This document shows, in pieces, positions 1 to 10,055 of a stretch of DNA of 64,000 nt; the first letter of the stretch is position 1; each line of letters begins with the position of its first letter. The DNA is from Leptodontidium sp. MPI-SDFR-AT-0119 (taxonomy: Eukaryota; Ascomycota; Leotiomycetes; Helotiales; Leptodontidiaceae): NCBI GenBank assembly GCA_020726505.1, contig JAHLEZ010000012.1, positions 992,001 to 1,056,000 on the forward strand, in the 5' to 3' direction. Both the position numbers and the translations under genes were made by a program. The notes under the pieces were generated by a model. That model was given only the letters and a program-made list of their open reading frames with translations. It was not told the DNA's origin and did not search any database.

Positions 1-1172
1 TGCTGCTTTTGGAGGTGATCCTACCAAGGTCACAATCTGGGGCGAGAGTGCTGGAGGCAACGGAGTAGGCGCACAGCTCGTTGCCTATGGAGGGCGCGAC
101 GATGGGCTATTCCGAGGAGCGATTGCAGAAAGCGGGGGACCAACTGGATCCATTCGATATCAGACTCCAGAGCAATGGCAACCAAATTACGACCGTATTG
201 TCAATGCGACAAATTGCAGCACCACGGCTGACACACTTGCATGTCTCCGAACAATCGACAGAGACGTGCTAAGCAATATTCTCAACAGTTCCGTCACAGC
301 TAGCGCATCCTGGGGCCCACAAGTTGACAATGATTTCCTGCAAGACTCAGGCACAAATCTGGTTTCTAGTGGGAAATTCGTCAAAGTCCCATTCCTCCTT
401 GGCCGGAATTTCGACGAAGGTACTTCCTTCGCCCCCAGGGGAATCAACACCACGGAAGAGTTCCTCGAATTAGTCCAGTCAGCAGGCCCTGATAATGCAA
501 CAGCACTTACGATCGCAGCTCTCTATCCAGATATTCCTGCGATTGGAATTCCAGCCACGCTTGTGGGCCGTCCACCGCCATCTCAGGCTGCTCTAGGAGT
601 GCAGTGGAAGCGCGCAGCGTCCTACGTTGGAGACCTACGACAACACGCTTCACGCAGATTGCAGGCTCAGAAGTGGGCAGAATACAATGCTACTGCGTAC
701 TCATACAATTTTAACGTCTTCACCGCTGGATTTGACGCCACAGTTGGAGTGGGTCACTTCACCGAAGTCGCCTTCATGATGTATAACATTGCTGGGCAGG
801 GGTATAACGTTGTAGCGACGAATCCGTTCGAGGGCAAGCCAGAGACATACAAGCAACTTGCAAAAGTTATGTCGAGGATGTGGGCCAGTTTCATTGTTGA
901 TCTCGACCCGAATAATGCTGCGGGCGGTGAGTTTTCTTCCACTCGTTCTCGCTTACCCGCTTTCTTTGGTATCACCAACAATCTTGAACTTTTGCTAACC
1001 TGAACGATGTGTAGCGGGTTGTGTCAATTGGCCAAAATACACACTCGATAATCCTAAAAATATTGTCTTTGATGCCAACGTTACTAGTCTTGCCTACGAG
1101 GAGCCGGACACATACAGAGCGGAGGGAATCGCATACATCATTGACCGACTCGCTACTGACTATGGACGATGA
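1..1172 (+). CDS. Type-B carboxylesterase/lipase, 5' truncated by window edge
   Basis: Secreted fungal carboxylesterase of the cholinesterase/Candida rugosa lipase superfamily (alpha/beta hydrolase; hydrolyses ester bonds). The open frame enters at base 2. The nucleophile elbow GESAGG lies near the window start (about bases 44-61). The acid-residue region reads GRNFDEGTSF and the catalytic-histidine region reads GVGHFTEV, so all three catalytic blocks are present. One intron, 927-1014 (88 nt), begins GTGAGT and ends GTAG; splicing gives NNAAGAGCVNWP and removes the false end that follows the 5' splice site. The stop TGA is at 1170-1172. The N-terminus with the expected signal peptide lies left of the window. 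Several N-x-T/S sites fit an extracellular protein. Substrate cannot be told from sequence. I see no neighbouring cluster genes. Confidence 0.88.
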
Positions 1173-3290
1173 GCATGATCTGAATTTCGATGTGTCTGAG
1201 AATTGTGCAATGTCCTGGACACCGGGTTTTTTCTTACATTTTGCATAATGTAGCGTAATGAGAATCGAAGAACATGCCAACTAGTTCCACACGAAACGAG
1301 GGGCCCATCAAACTCTTCATCAACATCGACTTTTGCGTCAGGCAGCCTGCTTGTCGATCTACCCCTGTGTGAATTGCTACCCCAGCTTCCTTAAAAACCT
1401 ACTTGCCTCACACGCTCATAGATTTCCCTGCACCTTTTATGCAGAAAATAAGATTCAGCGGGAGCTGAGGATGCTTTGAAATACGCTTGGGCTGCCGTGC
1501 TAGCTATTCTCAAACCGTGATGGCATCCAATTAGAACCCTGAATGGAAGAGACAGCGCAGGGAACTCAATGATAATTAAATGGCTTCCCGGCTTCCATAA
1601 TTAGAGCCTAGTTCACAAATCTTCTGTAGGCTCAAGGAAGTAGACCTTTATCCCTAGTCTCAAAGGAGAGGCCTCTCTACCTGACGAGTGCATCTTGCCC
1701 ACGCGCAGTATTAGTCATGAAGCCTACCTAGGTATACCTTCCACTGGTGGGTAGCATGTATAAAGGCGGTGACTCAGGTTGTGCCGTTCGCCTTTGATCA
1801 AAACACAAGCCTGGTGAATGAAGCCAGGTGCCGAGGTCGTCCCGAATCGCTTCATGCAGGCTGGACCCTTATAGCAACCAATAAAGCTAAGCTTCGAAAC
1901 AATCACTGAATACTCTGCTGTCTAAGACCGTTTCAAACACCCCGAACAGAAACTAACATCATCCAGGACAGAACCAGCGCAGGTCAGGGCAGCGGTATCA
2001 GTATTTCCCAAAAAAAAAAAATACTTTTGGTGTTGAAGTTTTCGCTTATAAACACAACATTTCATATACTCGCTCAAGATACAAGAGCACTTTTGTACAT
2101 CTGCTCAACATATGCAAAAGATGTTCAAGGGCCAGGAAAAATCAATAGCTAAATCCAGCTTTTACAACTCAATGCCTTACACCTAACATGTATTCATTCG
2201 AAAGCTGATAATGATCAAGAAGTAAACAAGGCCAACCGAAATTCCAATAGCCGCCGCACAACATCTATACGTGAAACCTCAACTTCAACAAACTCAATGT
2301 CTTATCGGGATACCACTTTTGGTCTTCGTTAATACAATACCTGCGCACAAAATCAAACCCTCCCAACTTTGTGCCGAAGATACTATATAGCCCACCAATT
2401 CTCTGCAACCCAGCCCAGAAGCCAGCAACTCGCTATCCCAACCATTTACCCAAATAACCAAAATCTCAACATCAAACACCCAAACAAGCTGTCGAGATAC
2501 CACAATCTCACTCAATTCACCTTCAAAACCGAGTACTAACAGCCTTCCAGATCGTCACATAGCACAAAGTCCATCCAGACGCTACGCGACAACCCCGAAA
2601 CTCCAGTTGAATGATAGGAGTGGCATGGTCGGCCTGAACCGCCACTCATGCCACTCCTATCACCCTCCTGGAGACGCAGTACAGAAGAGGGTTTGCTGGA
2701 ACCCGGTTAACCCATCTTCTCTGCAAGTTCGCCAATGACCAAAACAGCAACAAAACAAAAAACAAAAACAAACACTCTTAACTCCTCCTGGCTGAGTGAG
2801 CGAGAAACCAAAAGAAAACCACAAAAAGTATGTATTCCCTTATCTCCTTTTATTCAAGGCATTTCGACAGCTTGTGTATTCAATATTTTTGGAGGGGATT
2901 TCTTTTAGTATATGGAAGTAAACATTGCGCTCGCTTATAACAAAGGTGGGGCTGCCTCTCATAAGCAAACCCCGACGCGACACAAAAAAACAAAGAGTTC
3001 TTAAGATAAAAGAAGTAAAAACAAATACTTCGATCAAACTAATACTTCATCTCTAAATTATACCGCAGAGGTATTCAAAAGACGATCACAATTACCTGTC
3101 ACCAAAACAAAAGACTAATGTTATGTTAATGTCAGTTTCAATTTCTATTACAACTTCTACAACTGATGCAACAAAAGCAAACCAAAACCGCGGCACGCAT
3201 GGTATAAATCGCACCCCAACGCCTGATATCTCCACCCGAGTTCCATGCCGTAAAGTCATGCATTCATCTCATCTCTTTTGCTTCTTACCC
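1173..3290. other. Gene-free stretch between esterase and DOA10
   Basis: About 2.1 kb, A/T-rich, with no convincing coding frame. It should hold the 3' UTRs of the two converging flanking genes. It contains a 12-base A run at 2010-2021 and a perfect 16-bp inverted repeat at 2612-2662, listed separately. Purine/A-rich low-complexity DNA lies at about 2740-3060. Confidence 0.6.
2612..2662. repeat. Perfect 16-bp inverted repeat with 19-nt loop
   Basis: The left arm 2612-2627 (TGATAGGAGTGGCATG) and right arm 2647-2662 (CATGCCACTCCTATCA) are exact reverse complements, separated by 19 nt. The loop ends in GCCACT, so it can compete for pairing with AGTGGC of the left arm. The function is unknown. 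It could be a 3'-end structure, a small-RNA hairpin or a palindromic protein-binding site. Confidence 0.8.
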
Positions 3291-6200
3291 TCATGTCTCA
3301 ATCCTCCTCACACTTGGGACACTGACCCCGCTTGATCCCGATTTCCTATCGCCGAAATTGTGGAGCCGCTCACCGATCAGGTAGACCTCGTCTCGGATCT
3401 TCATCCTCCAATCCTTAACCCAGCTGAGTAAGATGAAGAGCGCATAGATAATGCAGCAGAGAGCGAAACACATGGGGTATGCATATCTGTATGCCACGAG
3501 ATGTTTCTCCGGGCGGTCTCTCAGGACCGTCAAAACTGCCAACTTTGCACAACACCATGGAGAGAAGAGTGCGAAGCAGAGAGCCAGCCCGACCGGGAGA
3601 ATGAAGCTGCGAGTTGCAAGGCGCGCATCTGGATCCAAATATCCGTTCCGTGTGATAGCACGTAATGATTGGGCTGGTCGAGAATCCTCATGCCACAAGA
3701 TGACTCGCGTTGTGAGCTTTACGTAAAGCAGACCCAAAGTCCAGCTTTGAACGAAATGCATGACGTGTCGCTCTTCGATTGCGAAGTAGGTGTGGAGTGG
3801 GACGATCAAGTAGAATTCGACGAGGAAGGAGAAGAGGGTGGGCAAGATGAAGAGGAACGCCGTGTAAGTCCAGGCAATGCGTCCAACCCGAGAAGCAACA
3901 GTGGTAAGACGGCGACGGACGTTCTGAGGAGTCTCCGCATTGACATTGATGATACTCCTGATGTACGAAAAGAACCGCTTTGCGTGTAGAACGGCGTACA
4001 AGGCCGAGCCCAAGATATAAATGCCGATCGAAAAGGCGTAGACATCGTTCTTACGGACATGCTCTGGGATGATCTTGGCGAAGATTTGTCGACCTACAAC
4101 CAAGGGAACAATCGTGATAGAGACGCCAGTGAGAGCCGCGAACAGCCAGATTGAGACGATAAACAGAAATATCCGCGTACGGAACCAAGGAGGAATGTAG
4201 ACCTGCTTAAAGTGGGTCGAAGACTTTCCATGGACACCATCGCGTTCCTTTTTGCCATCAATTCGCTCATTCGATTCGTTTACCTCGAGGAATGTGGAAA
4301 CGCCCTTCGGTATTCTGACTTGATCGGATGCTGGTGCTCTGACGTAGCGGCCATCCATGCGGAAGTAGACTGTCAAGTTCGGGTCTTCGGCAAATGGTTT
4401 GTCGATATCATCGGTTTTGATTTTCTTCAAAGAATCGGTAGTGGCGCCTTTGAAGATATCCTTCCAAGTCCGGCGCACGTTGTAACCTTCTTCATCCTGC
4501 TTCCTCTCGTCGAACATGAACCAGGTAAGTCGGAGTATCCTCGCGCAACGGCGGAACCACCAGCTGTACATGGCATGTAAACCATCCGAAGGCTTGAAGA
4601 ATTTGACTGCCAAGGGCATCAAGAAATTATAGAAAAGTAGATCAATCGGGAACTCAAGTACTGGCTCATTTGACGACCAGTGAATAGGAAGAACGCCTTT
4701 GAATGCATATGCTAATCCCCAGACAACGCCACCTAAGCAGATGACGACCAATCCGCCGTAGACCAGGGCGCTAAAGAGAATTTTTCGAAGTTGTGTTGCT
4801 ACATTTCGCTCCAAGACATCTCGTACAGGGTGGAAGGTCGGATCATCAGGATCGCGGATGAAGTCTGAATAGGTTAGTGAAAATCCACAAGACGTATCGC
4901 AACTTGACTTACATAATACCCCTTTCCGCATGATCTTCCGACACATCGAAACAAAGAGGGCAAAATGGAACATGTAACAAGTTCCGACGAACCAATGTAC
5001 AAAGATAGAAGTAAGAGGAGATTTGATCGTAAAAAGGAGGCGAGACATGACTGTCGTATTCTCGAATAGAGGAAGTAGAGCGGCGTCGAGAAGGAGACCA
5101 CAGTAAAGTGGAAAAACCAGCATTTCAATACTGATGATCAATATTACCTTCATGACCCCTCCAGCTTGATTGAGAAGGTCGATAATTGTGGCTTCCCACT
5201 CACGTCCGACTAGACCTTTTGAAAACGGCGACCCCTTCTTGACATAGAGTGCCCCAAGAAGGCATAGAGCAGTGTAGCCCGCAAAGATCGCCCAAAATCG
5301 GTCTGTGCCATCCCAAACGCTGAGCTCGGGATCAAGTGGAGTTGCTCGCTTGCCAAGTTCAAGGCTGATCACCCAGGAATCAGGCTTCGCAAGCAGTGTT
5401 GGCAAAGCCACGAGGAGGCCCCAAAAATATTTCGCTGCCCCAGCCAACATTCCCCAGATGCCTCCTAAAGTCACATGGTAGTCGCCTGTGAAGATGTAAA
5501 CGACAGTGCTACCAATGCTGGCGAGAGTGTCGAGGAGAAGCGACCTCAACGAGATCAGCGACTCATGAGAAGCAGCCGAGAAGGCAAAAATTTCGGAATC
5601 AAACATATGAGTAAGACTGCTCTGTGTTCCATTTAAAATCCGGTCGACTGCATCATGAGAAAGATTGATAGCCGTCGAACCTAGGGCGAAGCCTTTTGTC
5701 GCAACTGTGTTGTTCACGGCTGGGAAATATGACGACCAGAACGTGAACGGTATGGAGAGTAGCCAAAGAGTGACATACGATGCCACACCAAGTATGGATA
5801 ACGCCAGATCTTGCAGAAATGCTGCACATCCAAATATCAATCGTAGAGGCAGTTTGAATGCGGGCCCAGGATTGGCGGTTAGCAGGAGAGAGACTCTTCC
5901 GATGTTGTATGGAATCCAGATACCGATTGCTACAGTCAAGGCCAACAGAAACGCACTAAAGAGGGCATTTTGGACCAGGCCGAAGAAAGGTCCACGCATC
6001 CCGACGAGCTCCATGATACCTTCAAAGTCCTCGGCATCCTCCATAGCATCGGGGTCATTTGGATCTAAGCCAGCAGCAATCGCAGCCTCCATAACATCCT
6101 GGTCAGGTTCCGCGAACTCATCGTCTTCGTCGAAGCGGTCGTGATGAGCCACGGGTACAAACGGAGCTTCATCTGCCAAGTCACGAACGATGTGTTCATC

Positions 6201-8774
6201 GTTCCCGCCTAGATCCTCCTGGCGTTCGTCGTCACCAACACCGCCCCAAAGAAAGTCAGCAACACGCCCCAGCACACCTTGAGGCTCAACGGCGCGCGCT
6301 GCTAAAGGTTCTCTGTTCTCAGGAAGTGGAGCATCTAGTTGAACCGGATCTGGGTTTGGGTCCTGGCCCAGTTCGGACTCGGACTCGGAATCAGCTAGAT
6401 TTGTGTCATGAACTTCATCCCGGTCTTGGACGGCTTGCGTGATCCCATCTTGGCCGACAGCTTGAGAATGGTCGTTGTGGTTAGATGATTCTTGGGGGGT
6501 CGCTTGTACAGGATTAGGAGCTTGACGTTCCGTTTTCTGTTTCTGAGCTTCTCTAGCCTTTTCGATAGCATGCTGGACCCGAAGATCTTGTGCAGCCTTC
6601 CAGGCTTGGTTCACTTGGTCGGATGGACCCGCTTGGCTATGTTCAGGTGCTGCACCATGCGCCGTTTGTGAATCATGCCCAGCGGCGGCTCCACGGGTGT
6701 CCATGTTCCATGCGAATATAGGGACATTGCTATTGGCGTTATCTTGACCGGCATCCAGATTCGAGAAACTCCAGTTGTTATTGGCGAGTGGAGAGATTGT
6801 GTCACGAATCTGAGGCCCGTCTGACACAGCCCGTGGTCTTGAAGTGCCTTGAGGTGGACCATTAATTCCAGAGTGCATCCAAGGAAGGCTGGAGAACTCT
6901 GTCGACCCAAGGTTTTGGTCCAGAATATGGTTGCGTCCTCCTCGACCTTTCAATCTCGGCGAGCTGCCTTTTTCGACTCGCTCCTGAAGACTAGTATTGA
7001 GGGTGTCGTCTTCTGTGGCTTCTTCGATGGCCTTCCCTTTTCCCTTATCTGACACTTGATCTTCGGTGTCTGCATCATTTTCTGAGTCGTCCGGGATATG
7101 TCTCTGGTGATGAAGGTTAAGTGGCTCGACGTCTTCCCAGCTCTCGGAACTAGCTCTGCTTGTTTGCCCTCCTTCTGTAATTGTGGCGTTGTAACCCAGA
7201 CGATCGGGGTCAAGTGAAGGCGAGACCATCTCACCGCTCGCCTCGGACTGACTGGCAAGGTTTGGGGACGGTACGGGAGCATGAAGCCCAGAGGTTTGAG
7301 CATCTTGCTTGGTAAGCAGTTTCATGGCGTTGACCCAGTACCGCATCTGATCACTCTTGTCCTCTCTCTCAATGATACGCAAAACTTCCAATGGATCGTT
7401 GTCCGCCCTTCGCCATATCGCAAGAAATTCCTCCGTCATCCTTGGCTCCTCATGTATGGCTCGCTGAATCTCTGCTGCTGGCGAAAGAGCGTCCCGGACT
7501 GGAGCCGGCCGATGCCGCGCGGTAGAATCATCTCCTGCGTAGCGTAAATCTTCTAGAAGCTCCTCGTTGTTTTGGGGAAGCTCGATGACATCGTCTAAGT
7601 GATTATTCCTTCGACGTGGTCGGGCCATCGGACGTCTTCCGATATCTCGCGGGCCATGGACATTGTCGATGAGATCTTCGCCGTCAACCTGAAGACCAAA
7701 ATCTCGGCCTGGATCTCGGTTTGGTTGTTGATCTCTTGCCCTGTCAGGCGGTGCAAATTCTGCATTGAAGCCAGCACCGATGTTGATTCCTGGTTGTTGT
7801 TGGACAACCCATTCTCGAATAAGAAACACCAGAATAAAACATACAACAACAAGAATTGTAATAACGTATCCTTCGGCTATTGAGATAACAAGCTGGTTGA
7901 TGTACGAGTTTCTTGTCAAGTTCCGCAAGAAGGTAACATCGCTCAGAAGTGACGAGTGGGATCCAGAAGGTGACCTGGTGAGATTTTGTGGCACGCTTGA
8001 ATTGGCATTGGTCCCTTCCGGAATGACAACGTCTTGAATTCCCAATCCGTAATACACTGTCTTGAGCAAACCGGCAAGCAGAGGATCCGAATCGCTGATA
8101 TTGAGGACTTGGGAGATAGGCATTAAGAGCCCTATTAACTTTACCACAAGACCCCCCATACTGGCTGATGTAGTCTGGTTATCCTGCAAGGGAGTGACCG
8201 GGGATGTTCCGTTGCTGTTTATCTTCGCGAGCTTTTGAATCTCCCGCGCCATCTCCAGTGCTTGTATCGATGAAGAATTATTGGTCGAATTCGTAGGTAG
8301 GTAGTTCGGTGGCCATCCTCCATCACTAAACCAAAACAACAACCGCCAGACCTGTCTGATGACAAATGGGAGGCATCCTAGCCAAACAGCTACCACAATA
8401 CAGAATCTCAGCCATGTTGCAATATTCTTGACCGAGTGTATGATAAGGTGTCGGATAAGCACTGGTAGAGGGAGTGACTGTGGCATATTCGGAGAGTATA
8501 GTTTCGTAAATCTGAAGGGGGTTTTGCAAAGCTCACAATGCTTCTTTTGCGAATGTGATAGCCACTCCATCAAGCAGTCCTGGTGGACAAACTTAATACT
8601 CCCACTGCATTTGCAGGGATGGAACAGCGGTTCCGTATCGCTTCCCTCCGATCGACATATCCTGCATGTATCTGCGTCTCCGGACCCGTCCTCCCCATCG
8701 TCGAAGTTGGTCGTATATTGGGGGTCGTTCATGACATCGGGAAGCGGCGCCTGGCCATCCTGGATATCCGCCAT
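3291..8774 (-). CDS. ssm4: DOA10/SSM4 (MARCH6-type) ER membrane E3 ubiquitin ligase
   Basis: ER and inner-nuclear-membrane RING-CH ubiquitin ligase of the ERAD-C branch, working with Ubc6/Ubc7. The model is complement(join(3291..4864,4913..8774)), 1811 aa. Start ATG is at 8774. A C4HC3 RING-CH occupies about residues 37-83 (C37, C40, C54, C56, H64, C67, C80, C83). Two hydrophobic segments follow (about 115-140 and 295-320), then a roughly 550-residue acidic, disordered stretch, then a C-terminal half packed with membrane segments, as in yeast Doa10 (14 TM). A 48-nt intron at 4865-4912 (GTAAGT..CTAAC..CAG) has no stop and is divisible by three, so the frame also reads straight through. Splicing gives GVLYFIRDPDDP, the conserved family form, so the spliced version is preferred. 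It converges with the esterase and diverges from the gene at 10056. Confidence 0.95.
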   Translation of the reverse strand: MADIQDGQAPLPDVMNDPQYTTNFDDGEDGSGDADTCRICRSEGSDTEPLFHPCKCSGSIKFVHQDCLMEWLSHSQKKHCELCKTPFRFTKLYSPNMPQSLPLPVLIRHLIIHSVKNIATWLRFCIVVAVWLGCLPFVIRQVWRLLFWFSDGGWPPNYLPTNSTNNSSSIQALEMAREIQKLAKINSNGTSPVTPLQDNQTTSASMGGLVVKLIGLLMPISQVLNISDSDPLLAGLLKTVYYGLGIQDVVIPEGTNANSSVPQNLTRSPSGSHSSLLSDVTFLRNLTRNSYINQLVISIAEGYVITILVVVCFILVFLIREWVVQQQPGINIGAGFNAEFAPPDRARDQQPNRDPGRDFGLQVDGEDLIDNVHGPRDIGRRPMARPRRRNNHLDDVIELPQNNEELLEDLRYAGDDSTARHRPAPVRDALSPAAEIQRAIHEEPRMTEEFLAIWRRADNDPLEVLRIIEREDKSDQMRYWVNAMKLLTKQDAQTSGLHAPVPSPNLASQSEASGEMVSPSLDPDRLGYNATITEGGQTSRASSESWEDVEPLNLHHQRHIPDDSENDADTEDQVSDKGKGKAIEEATEDDTLNTSLQERVEKGSSPRLKGRGGRNHILDQNLGSTEFSSLPWMHSGINGPPQGTSRPRAVSDGPQIRDTISPLANNNWSFSNLDAGQDNANSNVPIFAWNMDTRGAAAGHDSQTAHGAAPEHSQAGPSDQVNQAWKAAQDLRVQHAIEKAREAQKQKTERQAPNPVQATPQESSNHNDHSQAVGQDGITQAVQDRDEVHDTNLADSESESELGQDPNPDPVQLDAPLPENREPLAARAVEPQGVLGRVADFLWGGVGDDERQEDLGGNDEHIVRDLADEAPFVPVAHHDRFDEDDEFAEPDQDVMEAAIAAGLDPNDPDAMEDAEDFEGIMELVGMRGPFFGLVQNALFSAFLLALTVAIGIWIPYNIGRVSLLLTANPGPAFKLPLRLIFGCAAFLQDLALSILGVASYVTLWLLSIPFTFWSSYFPAVNNTVATKGFALGSTAINLSHDAVDRILNGTQSSLTHMFDSEIFAFSAASHESLISLRSLLLDTLASIGSTVVYIFTGDYHVTLGGIWGMLAGAAKYFWGLLVALPTLLAKPDSWVISLELGKRATPLDPELSVWDGTDRFWAIFAGYTALCLLGALYVKKGSPFSKGLVGREWEATIIDLLNQAGGVMKVILIISIEMLVFPLYCGLLLDAALLPLFENTTVMSRLLFTIKSPLTSIFVHWFVGTCYMFHFALFVSMCRKIMRKGVLCKSSCDTSCGFSLTYSDFIRDPDDPTFHPVRDVLERNVATQLRKILFSALVYGGLVVICLGGVVWGLAYAFKGVLPIHWSSNEPVLEFPIDLLFYNFLMPLAVKFFKPSDGLHAMYSWWFRRCARILRLTWFMFDERKQDEEGYNVRRTWKDIFKGATTDSLKKIKTDDIDKPFAEDPNLTVYFRMDGRYVRAPASDQVRIPKGVSTFLEVNESNERIDGKKERDGVHGKSSTHFKQVYIPPWFRTRIFLFIVSIWLFAALTGVSITIVPLVVGRQIFAKIIPEHVRKNDVYAFSIGIYILGSALYAVLHAKRFFSYIRSIINVNAETPQNVRRRLTTVASRVGRIAWTYTAFLFILPTLFSFLVEFYLIVPLHTYFAIEERHVMHFVQSWTLGLLYVKLTTRVILWHEDSRPAQSLRAITRNGYLDPDARLATRSFILPVGLALCFALFSPWCCAKLAVLTVLRDRPEKHLVAYRYAYPMCFALCCIIYALFILLSWVKDWRMKIRDEVYLIGERLHNFGDRKSGSSGVSVPSVRRIET

Positions 8775-10055
8775 GGTGGCAGATGATCACGATCAGCGGA
8801 GGAGTAATACTCCAGAGAAATGAGAATTCACGCCGAGATGTAGGAAAGAGGCAAATAGGCAAAGCCCAGCGTTCATCGATGTCGTAGGACCATCTGCGGA
8901 TGTATCTAGTAATCCTCAGCCCTACGGATGTTCAAAGAGGAGCCGATGCGAGACGGGGCTGTTGGATTTCTCAAATGAGCTATCGGATTCTGGAATCGGA
9001 ATCGGATTCGAGTTCGAGGAGCGCCGCCCAACGCTGATATGGATATGATCTGTCTGATCTTTCGTGGTGGAGTATTTGGTGGGGTGGGAATTCCGACTGG
9101 CAATATTCATCAATAAATACCTACCTTGAGTAGCGCGGACAGTCGGCGCGGAAGAAGTGAAGTCCGGGTCCAGCTACCGTAATCACGTGAAAGTACATTT
9201 CTCTGCTCGATAAAATCCTGGTACTGTACTGCACCGTACCTTGGTCAGTCACTATCACTCTAGCTCTAAACTACCGGTATACTTTAATTAACATTATCCG
9301 ACCTTTTGATAGAACTGGTCCTGCTTACGCCACTTATTCGTTCATGGGATGGACAAAGACCACCTCGGTGCAACTGATGTATGCTTCTTACATCGGATCG
9401 ACTTGAAACAGTCTCGCTGCAGATAGATCCATCAAGAAGGCAACAGTCAAAGCTGGCAGCGACGCACGCAGACCAGGGTGGAAAACAGGATAATATACTA
9501 CAAATATACCCATGACTGTGAGATTTGTGATTGTCTGTTGGGTCTTTGTGTAGTGCTTTCAAGATAATGACAAGCCACGGTCTTCTCTCACTCGTCAATC
9601 AGCTCGAAGACAGCTGCACCTGCAGGCAAGTCGGACATCCAGGCCGCAATGACGTTCTGCTCTGAGAGTCCCGCCCCCCGTTTGCACTAGATATCTTGCT
9701 TGTCCAAGTCAAGTCCAGTCAGGCCGAATACAAGCTTATGATAATTAATGATCCCCTAGGACATCGACATTGTTTTTCTGGGTTGTTTTCTGTTATTCTC
9801 TCAATATCTAGTCTCCTAATAATACAATCAAGCAGTCGCTTCAGCATTGTCTGCTGCGAAACCAAGGAGTAGCTCCTTGCCTCACATCAAGCTTCTGGTC
9901 CGTGTCGATCAATCTGGACCAGTCAGTACCAGCTCGGCAAAAGCTCACTCGCTCCCTTGAGGTCAGCGAACTTCTTCGAACCAACTTTATAATCCAAACA
10001 CGCACAACTCTCGAAGCTGGACTTTTGCATCAAAAGCTGCATGCTGTTATAGACG
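8775..10055. promoter_or_regulatory. Divergent intergenic region, DOA10 / repeat-protein gene
   Basis: 1.28 kb between two divergent start codons, so it must hold both promoters and 5' UTRs. No coding frame here looks real. I see no recognisable operator or RNA gene. Confidence 0.5.
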
